Shown in pieces: positions 27,985 to 37,070 of a DNA stretch of 64,000 bases. Source of the DNA: Paludibacteraceae bacterium (GTDB lineage Bacteria > Bacteroidota > Bacteroidia > Bacteroidales > Paludibacteraceae); NCBI GenBank assembly GCA_031292565.1, contig JARLGW010000001.1, forward strand, positions 682,001 to 746,000, given 5' to 3'. The translations under genes and the position numbers were made by a program. The stretch's first letter is position 1, and each line of letters starts with the position of its first letter. The notes beneath the pieces were generated by a model, which saw nothing but the letters and a program-made list of their open reading frames with translations, ran no database searches and was not told the DNA's origin.

Positions 27985-28015
27985 CAAATGTATTTTTTTA
28001 TACTTAGCCTACAAA
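27985..28015 (-). promoter_or_regulatory. Promoter of the giant adhesin - LPVG unit
   Basis: On the minus strand TTTG (28012-28015) and TACATTTG (27985-27992) are 19 bases apart, the optimum. It lies about 142 bases upstream of the chosen start codon. Confidence 0.75.
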
Positions 28016-28753
28016 CAAGTATAGGCTCTAAAGAATACTCCAAAATATCCATTAACAGGACACTTGAAGCTACACGGCATCTTTTTAAGGGATTTTATTC
28101 ATATCAATATAAGCTTTAACAAAAAATACATTTAAAGAATATTATAATTTAATCGATATATTTAAGTTAATTTTCTTATTTCATTATATTTAAAGCATTT
28201 TCTCTTGCTTAAGAGTATGTTTGAAATAAATTGGTCTATTTAAGTGTTTAATTACCAATTAATTAAAACATGTCTAATTATGGCACATACATGCATTTTT
28301 AATGTTATTATTACTTTAAATTTCATTAAAAGAAAATTATAATAATTTAGTTGAAGTAATTTTTAATAAAGCAAGAGAAAAAACCCTTTGCAAATAATTT
28401 AATCAGAATGCACAAACTCCAACAAAGACAAAGTAAAATATCACATTACAAAGGTAATAAAAAAACAATTCATTTCTCACTTATGAAATATGTTATATAG
28501 CTGATAATCAATACATTACAAACTACCGTTAGGAAGTATAATCAGACGTGTAATACTATTTATCTTACATGTAAACGAAAGAGGAAATAAAGAAATTCGG
28601 CTTAAAAAGGATATTACAACAAAATGTCAAAAGTTATTTATTCATAACCCGATGAACAAGAATTCTTTTTCATCAATAACACGCCACTCATATATTTAAC
28701 ATTTGAATGTAAAATATTTATTATTATTAAGAAATCAAGGGAGAGATAAGAAC

Positions 28754-28787
28754 AAAAAAACAGGGAAAAAATCCCCTGTTTTTTTTA
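28754..28787 (-). terminator. Terminator after dipeptidyl peptidase III
   Basis: ACAGGG and CCCTGT pair around an A-rich loop, flanked by A and T runs that act in both directions. It is about 95 bases past the stop codon of the minus-strand peptidase gene. Confidence 0.75.
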
Positions 28788-28880
28788 TGAATTGGATGCG
28801 TTTAAACGAATTAAGTCCAATTACTGTCTTTTAAATATAAATGCGATTTCAACACCTTTCTCTGTTATCCAAAACGCACA

Positions 28881-30923
28881 TTATTTTCTAATGCCATCAT
28901 ACCGTAATTGCTGCTGAAGGAACCCCTCCGTGTAATCAACTTTTACATCCACGATATTTCCTTTTTCATTCAGAACTGGAGCATATACAGGGTTTACAAA
29001 GCCTTTGTAAGGAGCCAGGTGAAGTTTTTCGTAACGAGCCAGCACCTCGGCATGCAACACAGGATCAACCTGCACGCCATAATTTTCCACCAAATTTTTA
29101 GCGGCATAATAATCTCCTTCCGATTTAACGCGCTGTATCTCGGCCAACAGTTTTCCAAACAAGGCTTGCAAGGCATCATAATCATTTATCTTGACAAACG
29201 TTTTTCCATCGCGCTTTACCAGTTCCACCACCTTGTCGGCCTCACCTTTTTCATACACCCATCGGGCTATCATCTGGCGGTTACGCATGTGAGCCTCTTC
29301 AATGCTATTTCCGGGTTTAATACGGGTAAGCTGCGTCATCAACCCATTCATCATAAACTGATAATATTCGGCTTTATAAGCATCCTTATTTGGCAACAAG
29401 CCTAATTCCACTATTTTTTTATCAGCCGTATAGTATAAACCAAATAAATCGGCACGCGCTTCTTCCACCGTAGCACCATAAGCCTTGAGGGCATCCTGAC
29501 TTACTCCTGGTAATAATTGGCCGGAACCATGACCCAAGCATTCGTGCAAATCAGTGTGCAGGTTATCAGCCAGCTCCCCATATTTTTCTTTACAGCTTAT
29601 CTCATCCTTGCTGTACATAAACTCTTCGTTGAACCCATTTCCTTGCGAAGCTTGAAAGTAAGCATCTGTAATATTTTCAATGGTTACCGATTTTGATCCA
29701 TGTACCTGACGTATCCAGTTAGCATTCGGCAAATTAATACCAATAGGCGTAGCCGGATAGCAATCGCCACCCAACATGGATACAGTAATTACCTTGGCCG
29801 TAACGCCTTTTACCTGTGGCTTCTTAAATCGTTTATCCACGGGAGAATTATCCTCAAACCATTGTGCATTCGCACTTATTGTTTGGGTACGCTTGGTGGC
29901 TTCAATATTTTTGAAGTTAACAATGGATTCCCAACTGGCTTTCATGCCAAGTGGATCGCCATAAGTTTCAATAAACCCATTCACAAAATCGATACGCGAA
30001 TCGGTATCATGCACCCACTTGATGCTGTAATCATCAAACGTTTTCAAATCACCCGTACGATAAAAATCAATTAAGGTACGGATTACCGTTTTCTGTTTCT
30101 CATTTTCAGCCACAGTCTCGGCCTTTTCAAGCCAAGAAACTATTTTTTCTATCTGAGCCGAATATTTTCCACCCACTTTATATATTTCCTCTACCAACTT
30201 GCCATCCTTCTTCACCAAACGGCTATTTAAGCCGTAGGAAAGAGGTGTTAAATCGGCAGGATTCCGTTTTGCATTATAAAAGGCCTCTACTTCATGTTGA
30301 GTTACACCCTCGTAATAATTATTGGCGGAGGTAAGAATCAAATCTTCCCCATCGGCTTGATTAACCCGTTTAGGCTCCACTGATGGATCAAAAATTACAG
30401 GGATTAAGGCTTGAAGCAAATCCTCTTTGGTTTGACCTTTTGCCAAAGGCAAAGCAGAATCGGGCAACGAGTTTACCTGTTGAAGAAAGAATCCAAGAGA
30501 AAATTCAGGTTGGAATTTCTCCATACCATAATGGTGGTGAATTCCGTTGGAAAACAACACCCGTTTAAAATACGTGGCAAATTTAGGAAACTCATCTGCC
30601 AGCCTATCTCCATGATAATTTACATAGATTGCTTCCAACAGACTTTTTATCTGCAAGTTGTACTTGCAATTTTGGTCGAAAAGAATATCCCGACCGGGTT
30701 CGGCAGCTTTGGATAAATAGTAGATCAATTTTTTTTGAGGCAACGTGAGGCTTTCAAAACCGGGCACTTTATACCTTAGTACTTGCACATCGGCAAACTG
30801 ATCGACAACATAATTAAATTTAGTATTCATAGGGATCTTTTTTTGTATTCTTTTATTAGCGGCAAATGCGTGTCCCATCAGCAAGAGAGGCACAAACAAA
30901 AGAGATAAATGCTTAGTTTTCAT
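28881..30923 (-). CDS. Secreted dipeptidyl peptidase III (M49 family)
   Basis: The enzyme removes dipeptides from the N-terminus of short peptides with one zinc ion. The M49 motif appears as HECLGHGSGQ (HECLGH starts near residue 460), the HExxxGH form typical of Bacteroidota, followed by EEARADLFGLYY with the third zinc ligand. The protein has about 680 residues, normal for the family. It starts with a signal peptide ending GHAFAAN, so it should act outside the cytoplasm, unlike the mammalian enzyme. The ATG at 30923 fits the signal peptide; an ATG three codons upstream (30932) is also possible. It is followed by its own terminator. Confidence 0.93.
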   Translation of the reverse strand: MKTKHLSLLFVPLLLMGHAFAANKRIQKKIPMNTKFNYVVDQFADVQVLRYKVPGFESLTLPQKKLIYYLSKAAEPGRDILFDQNCKYNLQIKSLLEAIYVNYHGDRLADEFPKFATYFKRVLFSNGIHHHYGMEKFQPEFSLGFFLQQVNSLPDSALPLAKGQTKEDLLQALIPVIFDPSVEPKRVNQADGEDLILTSANNYYEGVTQHEVEAFYNAKRNPADLTPLSYGLNSRLVKKDGKLVEEIYKVGGKYSAQIEKIVSWLEKAETVAENEKQKTVIRTLIDFYRTGDLKTFDDYSIKWVHDTDSRIDFVNGFIETYGDPLGMKASWESIVNFKNIEATKRTQTISANAQWFEDNSPVDKRFKKPQVKGVTAKVITVSMLGGDCYPATPIGINLPNANWIRQVHGSKSVTIENITDAYFQASQGNGFNEEFMYSKDEISCKEKYGELADNLHTDLHECLGHGSGQLLPGVSQDALKAYGATVEEARADLFGLYYTADKKIVELGLLPNKDAYKAEYYQFMMNGLMTQLTRIKPGNSIEEAHMRNRQMIARWVYEKGEADKVVELVKRDGKTFVKINDYDALQALFGKLLAEIQRVKSEGDYYAAKNLVENYGVQVDPVLHAEVLARYEKLHLAPYKGFVNPVYAPVLNEKGNIVDVKVDYTEGFLQQQLRYDGIRK

Positions 30924-30965
30924 ACATTTCAATAATTATATCGAAAGATAATTATGAATTTAAAG

Positions 30966-31006
30966 AACCCGTGCCGAAGGTTATAACTCACCTCCAAACA
31001 CGGGTT
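30966..31006 (-). terminator. Probable terminator after the unknown exported protein gene
   Basis: AACCCGTG and CACGGGTT pair across a 25-base loop. The T run on the minus strand is short, so it may be weak. Confidence 0.5.
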
Positions 31007-31088
31007 TTATTCATTTTGTCAAAATCTATTTTTCAGAAACTTTGCCTTAATACTTTTATTATAATAAGGAACGTTTTAGCAATAACTA

Positions 31089-31982
31089 TTACTTATCGTT
31101 TCTTACATCAACATCCTTTTTCAGCACCCAAATGCGTTTTTTAGAGAACCAGTTTTTCTTTTTCTGTTTCAACGCGTCATACGACATATCTGGGCCGTTG
31201 CATCCGCGTGGATTATCCTTTTCGTCGGCAAGAGGTGTAAGATGATCGAACACAAATCGCTTCAACTTCTCATCATAGTTAAGCGTAACGGATAAATCGG
31301 AGCAATAATTGAATGTAAAACGGTTTGCTTTACCCTTATATCCTTTAAATATTTTACTACCTAACATCACTTTACCTTCGTCCTCAAAACTAAACACTTC
31401 CATTACTTTAGCCTTGGTTTTTGGGTTGAGCTGAGTCCAACCCAACATAATATATTTAGGTTCATCACCTTTCTGTACATTGATAACTTTATAATAAAGA
31501 GCCCCATACCAACGGTTCAACAATATTTGCCTATCCTCGGCAGGCAAATAAACAGGAGCATTCTGTACCAATGGGTAAACAGTTTCGTTATCAAAATCTT
31601 GAACAAATCCATAGAATCTGTACGAAAGATCTTCCATTTCACAACACCAAGTGTAAACTCTCAAGTTGTAATCGTCGGAATAAACTTTACCTAGATTTTT
31701 CAGGCTATCAAAATGAAACAAAAAGCTACCTTTTTCTTTCAACGCTTCAGCCATTTTTTGGCGAATTTCTTCGTTAATGGCAATTCGAGTACTATCGTGC
31801 GTGTCTTCTGTTAAAATCTTATCAAATAACTTTTTGATTTCTTTCTCTTTGTCTGGTAATGCAGGAGAAATTTCAACATTTTTTTTCTTACTGTGCTGAA
31901 TGATTGAATCAACCAACGATTTTTCCTGTGCAAAAAGAGTTAATGACAAAAATAGGAAAGACAATAGACATATTTTTTTCAT
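31089..31982 (-). CDS. Exported protein of unknown function
   Basis: A 297-residue protein with a clear signal peptide (MKKICLLSFLFLSLTLFAQ). The mature part starts with a charged helical stretch (DKEKEIKKLFDKI, RQKMAEALKEKG) and continues as mixed alpha/beta with cysteine pairs (WCCEM, NYCSD, RGCNGPDMSYDA). The C-terminal end KKNWFSKKRIWVLKKDVDVRNDK is strongly basic. I see no catalytic motif. A -7-like TATATTTG at 32050-32057 may drive it. It lies between yebC and the M49 peptidase, all on the minus strand but with gaps over 100 bases. Similar proteins are common in Bacteroidota as far as I recall. Confidence 0.6.
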   Translation of the reverse strand: MKKICLLSFLFLSLTLFAQEKSLVDSIIQHSKKKNVEISPALPDKEKEIKKLFDKILTEDTHDSTRIAINEEIRQKMAEALKEKGSFLFHFDSLKNLGKVYSDDYNLRVYTWCCEMEDLSYRFYGFVQDFDNETVYPLVQNAPVYLPAEDRQILLNRWYGALYYKVINVQKGDEPKYIMLGWTQLNPKTKAKVMEVFSFEDEGKVMLGSKIFKGYKGKANRFTFNYCSDLSVTLNYDEKLKRFVFDHLTPLADEKDNPRGCNGPDMSYDALKQKKKNWFSKKRIWVLKKDVDVRNDK

Positions 31983-32049
31983 TTATCAAAAAGTTTAAAT
32001 TTAATAATGTGCTTTAACACTAACAAAATAAGCATAGCTTAGTGTCTTG

Positions 32050-32057
32050 CAAATATA
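32050..32057 (-). promoter_or_regulatory. -7 box for the unknown exported protein gene
   Basis: The minus strand reads TATATTTG, 67 bases upstream of the start. No -33 TTG at the usual spacing. Confidence 0.45.
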
Positions 32058-32127
32058 TACAAAAGCTTTTTATAAAGACATAAAAAGCGAAAAATACGGT
32101 ACATTTATTTATCAACAACCAGCAGGC

Positions 32128-32847
32128 TTATTCTTCTTCCTTCATGTTGTGATACACGTTTTGCACATCTTCGTCATCTTCAATTCTTTCAATAAGCTTC
32201 ATCACCTGTTCGCGCTGTTCTTCGGTAAGCTCTTTCGTATCATTAGGGATGCGTTCAAACTCAGCACTAATAATTTCAAAACCGTTTTCCTCCAAATATT
32301 TTTGAATCTGATTAAATGATTCAAATTCGCCGTAAATAATTACTTCATTTTCTTCGGCAAATATTTCATCTACACCAAAATCAATCAGTTCCAATTCAAG
32401 GTCTTCCAAATCAAGGCCCTCTTTGGCTGCTACTTTGAACACACTTTTTCTATCGAAAAGGAAAGAAAGGCTACCTGTGGTTCCTAACGAACCGCCTAGT
32501 TTGTTGAAATAGCTGCGCACGTTGGCCACGGTACGGGTAGTATTATCCGTAGCTGTTTCCACCACAATAGCAATACCATGGGGGCCATAACCTTCGTACA
32601 GCATTTCCTTATAATCGCTTTGATCTTTTTCGGTAGCTTTTTTTATAGCTCTTTCTACATTTTCTTTTGGCATGGAAGCAGCTTTGGCATTTTGCATCAA
32701 AGCACGCAACCGTGGATTTCCATCAGGATCTGGGCCTCCACTTTTTACACATATGGTAATTTCTTTGCCTAATTTAGTGAAAGTACGGGCCATATTTCCC
32801 CATCGTTTCATTTTTCTAGCTTTACGATATTCAAATGCTCTTCCCAT
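32128..32847 (-). CDS. yebC: YebC/PmpR-family regulator or translation factor
   Basis: The family opening is recognised: MGRAFEYRKARKMKRWGNMARTF, then GGPDPDGNPRLR, NAKAASMPKENVERAI, YEGYGPHGIAIVVE and NKLGGSLGTTGSL. Members were first described as transcription regulators; later work on YebC2-type proteins ties them to ribosomes stalled on proline runs. From the ATG at 32847 the product has 239 residues, normal for the family; an upstream in-frame ATG at 32901 would give a non-conserved extension. A good promoter lies 37 bases upstream. Confidence 0.93.
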   Translation of the reverse strand: MGRAFEYRKARKMKRWGNMARTFTKLGKEITICVKSGGPDPDGNPRLRALMQNAKAASMPKENVERAIKKATEKDQSDYKEMLYEGYGPHGIAIVVETATDNTTRTVANVRSYFNKLGGSLGTTGSLSFLFDRKSVFKVAAKEGLDLEDLELELIDFGVDEIFAEENEVIIYGEFESFNQIQKYLEENGFEIISAEFERIPNDTKELTEEQREQVMKLIERIEDDEDVQNVYHNMKEEE

Positions 32848-32884
32848 TTTAATTAATAGTGTAATGTTACATTTTCTTTGCATG

Positions 32885-32915
32885 CAAAAGTAAAAAGCCA
32901 AAATTAAGGGACAAA
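32885..32915 (-). promoter_or_regulatory. yebC promoter
   Basis: On the minus strand TTTG (32912-32915) and TACTTTTG (32885-32892) are 19 bases apart. Confidence 0.8.
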
Positions 32916-33243
32916 ATATTTTTGATAAATTTTCAATTTTAGTTAACAGAATATTATCTCACGATAGCTGGAAGTCCTGTTTTAATTAGAGTATATGCGT
33001 ACAAATAATATATAAAGGCAACTAAATTTTACAATGCCTATTTGCTAAAAAAAGGACATGAATGTAGGTAAAGCTAAAAAACATAACCACATGTTACAGA
33101 ACATAAAGCTAAAACATGTTACAGAAAAAGAAGAACACCCCCTTCTATTTGGTAATATTAAAAAACTTACCGAAATTTGTATTCAACCTCTATACTTAAT
33201 AATGGTATCAAAAAAAAACAAATATACTAATCAAAAGCTTGCT

Positions 33244-34251
33244 ATGAAAAACAGTTTAGGGCTATTCGTTTTCAGCATTCTACTATCAGCATGCAGCAGT
33301 GTAAGCACAATTACCCTTTCAGTAGTCAACCCCGCCCCTGTGGGGATTCCGGCCTCAGTAAAAAAAATTGGCGTTATAGATTGTAGCCAAAACAAACCGG
33401 GTAACAATAAAATTGTATCTTTTGATGCCAAGGGGTTGAAAAAAGAGGGTATCGCTGCCGAGCTGAACGGACTTCAATCAGAATTAACACGAGCTAAACG
33501 TTTTGATAGTGTAAAACAAATTATCGACCCCACAAAGTATTCGACAGAAGAAGCTACAGATATTAGCCAACTGGGATGGGATAAAATGGAACAAGTGTGC
33601 AACCAAAATAATGTAGATATTCTTTTTGTGCTGGAAACGTATGAAATAGATACCCGTGTAAACATAAGTACAAGTGTAGGATTCGGACGAGGCATAAACT
33701 ACGTGGAAACAGGTGGGGATATGAACACCTCATTACTATCGGGATGGCGCATTTACGATCCGTTGGCAAAAATTGTGGTGGACGAATATAGTTTCACTCA
33801 AAATTTCAACTTCGGGGCGAGCGACATTAACCCATTTTCGGCTGTGGTAGGCGTAATAAGCAGTAACAGTGCCGTAAAGAACATGAGTGGCAAAGCCGGA
33901 CGGTTTTATGCAAGACGTGTGATCCCTACTAACGATGAAGTAGATAGAGATTATTACGTCCGCGGTTCGGACAAATTAAAAGAAGCCAAACATTTTGTGC
34001 AAAAAGGCAACTGGGAAAGTGCTTCCGATCTTTGGCAAAAAGAAACGAACAACCCCGACCCTAAAATTGCAGGCAGGGCCTGTTTCAACCTGGCAGTAGC
34101 CAACGAAGTGTACAAAAAATACGATTCGGCTATTGAATGGGCAATTCAAGCATTCAAAAAATTGAATAACTACAAAGCGGATGAATATATCAGTGTACTG
34201 AAAGATCGCCGACAAAAATACAATGTATTAAAAGAATTGGAATCCAAATAA
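33244..34251 (+). CDS. DUF6340-like lipoprotein with C-terminal TPR-like region
   Basis: The product (335 residues from this ATG) begins MKNSLGLFVFSILLSACSS with a lipobox LSAC, so it is a lipoprotein. VNPAPVGIPASVKKIGVIDCS near residues 30-50 is the characteristic start of the Bacteroidota family I recall as DUF6340. The last 90 residues have helical TPR-like pairs (WESASDLWQKE, GRACFNLAVANEVYKKYDSAIEWAIQAFKK). A longer open frame begins at 33058, but its N-terminus has no membrane signal and places the signal peptide internally, so I prefer 33244. The function is unknown. Confidence 0.65.
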   Translation: MKNSLGLFVFSILLSACSSVSTITLSVVNPAPVGIPASVKKIGVIDCSQNKPGNNKIVSFDAKGLKKEGIAAELNGLQSELTRAKRFDSVKQIIDPTKYSTEEATDISQLGWDKMEQVCNQNNVDILFVLETYEIDTRVNISTSVGFGRGINYVETGGDMNTSLLSGWRIYDPLAKIVVDEYSFTQNFNFGASDINPFSAVVGVISSNSAVKNMSGKAGRFYARRVIPTNDEVDRDYYVRGSDKLKEAKHFVQKGNWESASDLWQKETNNPDPKIAGRACFNLAVANEVYKKYDSAIEWAIQAFKKLNNYKADEYISVLKDRRQKYNVLKELESK

Positions 34252-34348
34252 AACTTTAAACACTCGCCATAATGGATTTCTCCACGAAAGAATAAAATGA
34301 ATATTCCTCTCATTTACAAAAAGCCATTCACTATTGACGAAAAATTTA

Positions 34349-34404
34349 TACTTTTGTAGTTCTTTTGCGGAAGCTTGAATTCTTTGCAAAAGAGCTTTCT
34401 TTTT
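34349..34404 (+). promoter_or_regulatory. lysC promoter and attenuator-like leader
   Basis: TACTTTTG at 34349-34356 is a -7 box. In the leader, CTTTTGC (34362-34368) can pair with GCAAAAG (34386-34392), while GGAAGCT (34369-34375) can pair with AGCTTTC (34393-34399), which is followed by TTTTT. The second hairpin has the form of an intrinsic terminator, and the first interleaves with it, so the two cannot form together. No lysine riboswitch or leader peptide is clearly visible. Confidence 0.45.
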
Positions 34405-34481
34405 ATCTAGACGGCAAGTGGCAATAATCCCGTTATTTCAGGCATTGCCAATTAATATAAGAAATAAAACCATACAATAAC

Positions 34482-35801
34482 ATGAAAGTTTTAAAATTTG
34501 GTGGAACATCCGTGGGTTCGGCACAACGGATGAAAGACGTTACAAAACTAATATTGGACGGAGAACAAAAAATTGTTGTTTTATCCGCCATGTCGGGTAC
34601 AACTAATTCGCTGGTAGAAATCTCCGATTATTTGTACAAGAAGAATATTGACGGAGCACTCGAAGTAATTAACACGCTCGAAAAGAAATATGTTGCCGTA
34701 GTAAAAGAATTATATACCACCGCCAACTATAAAGAAATAGGAAGCCAACTGATAAAAGAGCATTTCTCATTGCTCCGTTCGTTGGCCAACGACACGAAAA
34801 TATTTACCCTGTTTGAAGAAAAAACAGTACTGGCTCAAGGCGAGTTAATGTCAACCGCCCTTGTAAATAACTATTTATGCGAAGCGGGCATCAAATCGGA
34901 ATTACTTCCTGCATTAGAATTCATGAAGACGGATAAAAATGCAGAACCGGACATGTCTTATATAAAGGAACACATAGCCATCCAATTGAAAGAAAAAGCC
35001 GAAGCTGAAATTTATATCACGCAAGGATTTATCTGCCGGAACCACTATGGAGAAATAGACAACCTCCAACGGGGCGGAAGCGACTATACCGCCTCTATAA
35101 TAGGTGCAGCCATCAATGCCGAAGAAATTCAAATATGGACGGATATTGACGGCATGCACAACAACGACCCCCGGTTTGTAGAAGATACCCGGCCGGTAGC
35201 CACCCTGCACTTTGAGGAAGCCGCCGAGCTAGCCTACTTTGGTGCAAAAATTTTACACCCCACCTGTATATTGCCTGCCAAGCAAGCCAACATACCGGTG
35301 CGCCTACTCAACACGATGGATCCTACAGCCAGAGGCACTCTTATTTCCACCGAAAGTGAACACAATAAGATTGAAGCCGTGGCTGCTAAAGACGGTATTA
35401 CGGCAATCAAAATAAAATCAGGACGCATGCTACTAGCCTACGGGTTCATGCGTAAAGTGTTTGAAATATTTGAACACTACCAAACGGCTATTGATATGAT
35501 TACCACTTCCGAAGTTGGAGTATCAGTATCTATCGACAACACGAAACATTTGGATGAGATCTTGAATGATTTAAGAAAATTCGGAACCGTAACCGTGGAC
35601 AAGGATATGGTTATTATATGTGTAGTGGGCGAAATGCATTATGAAAACATCGGGTTCCAAGCCAAAGTAGTTGGAGCCTTGAAAGATATTTCGATCCGAA
35701 TGATTTCCTACGGTGGAAGTAACTACAACATTTCATTCCTTATAAAAGCCGAAGATAAAAAAAGAGCGTTAAATGCGCTTAGTGAAAAAATATTTAGATA
35801 A
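34482..35801 (+). CDS. lysC: Aspartate kinase (monofunctional, lysine-branch type)
   Basis: Aspartokinase phosphorylates aspartate, the first step to lysine, threonine and methionine. The 439-residue protein opens with MKVLKFGGTSVGS. It has GSDYTASIIGAA near 200, where substrates bind, and two ACT-type regulatory segments in the last 140 residues (for example EVGVSVSIDNTKHLDEI and a YGGSNYNISF end). No homoserine dehydrogenase domain is fused. The gene is followed after 28 bases by lysA, which places it in diaminopimelate and lysine synthesis; feedback by lysine is likely from the ACT domains but not shown. Confidence 0.95.
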   Translation: MKVLKFGGTSVGSAQRMKDVTKLILDGEQKIVVLSAMSGTTNSLVEISDYLYKKNIDGALEVINTLEKKYVAVVKELYTTANYKEIGSQLIKEHFSLLRSLANDTKIFTLFEEKTVLAQGELMSTALVNNYLCEAGIKSELLPALEFMKTDKNAEPDMSYIKEHIAIQLKEKAEAEIYITQGFICRNHYGEIDNLQRGGSDYTASIIGAAINAEEIQIWTDIDGMHNNDPRFVEDTRPVATLHFEEAAELAYFGAKILHPTCILPAKQANIPVRLLNTMDPTARGTLISTESEHNKIEAVAAKDGITAIKIKSGRMLLAYGFMRKVFEIFEHYQTAIDMITTSEVGVSVSIDNTKHLDEILNDLRKFGTVTVDKDMVIICVVGEMHYENIGFQAKVVGALKDISIRMISYGGSNYNISFLIKAEDKKRALNALSEKIFR

Positions 35802-35829
35802 AAGTTGACAATTAAATAATATTGATGAC

Positions 35830-36990
35830 ATGACGATGAAAGGCAATTTTCCAATAGAAAAGCTTAAACAAATACAAACTCCTTTTTACTACTACGATAC
35901 CGCTCTTTTGCGCCAAACATTGGAGGTGGTAAAAAAAGAGTCGGAACAATACGGGTACAACGTTCATTATGCGGTAAAGGCAAACGCCAATGCCAAACTA
36001 TTAAAAATCATTGCATCTTATGGCTTAGGTGCCGATTGTGTAAGTGGCAATGAAGTGCAGGCAGCCGTTGATGCCGGATTTGCACCATCTAAAATTGTAT
36101 TTGCAGGCGTTGGAAAAACCGATTGGGAAATAAATCTCGCGTTGGACAACAACATCTTTTGTTTCAATGCCGAATCAATGCCCGAACTGGAAGTTATTAA
36201 CGAACTGGCGGGGGCTAAAGGCAAAAAAGCAAAAATAGAACTCCGCATCAACCCGAACGTGGATGCACATACACATCATTATATTACCACGGGATTAAAT
36301 GAAAACAAGTTTGGATTCAACCTTGAAGATATAGATAAGGTATTGAACCTGATGTCCACCCTGAAAAATTTGGAATTAATCGGCGTTCATTTTCATATCG
36401 GCTCTCAAATTACGGATTTCTCTTCATTCCAAGACCTTTGTGTAAGGGTGAATGAATTGCAGGACGACTTTGAAGCCAAAAATATTAAATTAAAGAACAT
36501 CAACATTGGTGGTGGCCTGGGTATTAGTTACGAACATCCTAACCACTTTCCTATTGCTGACTTTGAAACATACTTTCGCCTGTTCAACAAGAATCTTAAA
36601 TTGCGCGACGGACAGGTGCTGCATTGCGAACCCGGACGCTCCGTTGTGGCACAATGCGGTAGCTTGATAACCAAGGTGACATATATAAAACAAGGCACAT
36701 CCAAAAAATTTGCCATTGTAGATGCGGGTATGACCGACTTAATTCGCCCGGCTCTATATCAAGCCTACCACCGGATTGAGAATATTACCTCAAACCAGCA
36801 GGAAGATGTATATGATGTGGTGGGGCCTATTTGCGAGTCGTCAGACGTATTTCAAAAAGAAGTAAACATGAACGGTACCCAACGAGGCGACCTTATCGCG
36901 TTACGCTCAGCCGGAGCTTATGGCGAAATTATGGCTTCACGTTATAACCTGCGCAATTTGCCAACAGGTTATTTATCGGAAGAACTTTGA
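35830..36990 (+). CDS. lysA: Diaminopimelate decarboxylase
   Basis: LysA decarboxylates meso-diaminopimelate to L-lysine with pyridoxal phosphate. K50 in HYAVKANAN is the Schiff-base lysine. Further family landmarks are ADCVSGNEVQAA, GVHFHIGSQI, NIGGGLGISY, CEPGRSVVA and the GPICESSDVF segment with the catalytic cysteine from the partner subunit. Length 386 residues. It is 28 bases after lysC. An alternative ATG two codons in (35836) is equally possible. Confidence 0.96.
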   Translation: MTMKGNFPIEKLKQIQTPFYYYDTALLRQTLEVVKKESEQYGYNVHYAVKANANAKLLKIIASYGLGADCVSGNEVQAAVDAGFAPSKIVFAGVGKTDWEINLALDNNIFCFNAESMPELEVINELAGAKGKKAKIELRINPNVDAHTHHYITTGLNENKFGFNLEDIDKVLNLMSTLKNLELIGVHFHIGSQITDFSSFQDLCVRVNELQDDFEAKNIKLKNINIGGGLGISYEHPNHFPIADFETYFRLFNKNLKLRDGQVLHCEPGRSVVAQCGSLITKVTYIKQGTSKKFAIVDAGMTDLIRPALYQAYHRIENITSNQQEDVYDVVGPICESSDVFQKEVNMNGTQRGDLIALRSAGAYGEIMASRYNLRNLPTGYLSEEL

Positions 36991-36993
36991 TAA

Positions 36994-37013
36994 AAGAACA
37001 CGGGTTCTTAATT
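36994..37013 (+). terminator. Weak hairpin after lysA
   Basis: AAGAAC and GTTCTT pair around ACGG, followed by AATTTT. It is short and may only partly end transcription before the glycosyltransferase gene. Confidence 0.45.
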
Positions 37014-37070
37014 TTATCGCACATTAATTATAACTGAAATAGTAAAATATTTCGCTGAATCAGGTAAACA

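Larger units (their letters stand above)
27844..28880. other. Long AT-rich intergenic region upstream of the giant adhesin
   Basis: No ORF of note was found on either strand. Near 27985-28015 is a well-formed minus-strand promoter for the giant gene, leaving a 5' leader of about 135 bases with a GGCTA/TAGCC pairing. A lone -7-like box (minus strand TACCTTTG at 28449-28456) and one on the plus strand (TATGTTTG at 28216-28223) lack -33 partners. A terminator occurs at 28754-28787. The rest is unstructured AT-rich sequence. Confidence 0.55.

Noticed and set aside
28120-28720. Possible small RNA genes in the AT-rich region
   Set aside because: Lone -7-like boxes occur (28216-28223 plus, 28449-28456 minus), but without -33 partners or terminators in the right places.
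34363-34480. Lysine riboswitch upstream of lysC
   Set aside because: The leader is only about 120 bases and I cannot find the conserved L-box core.
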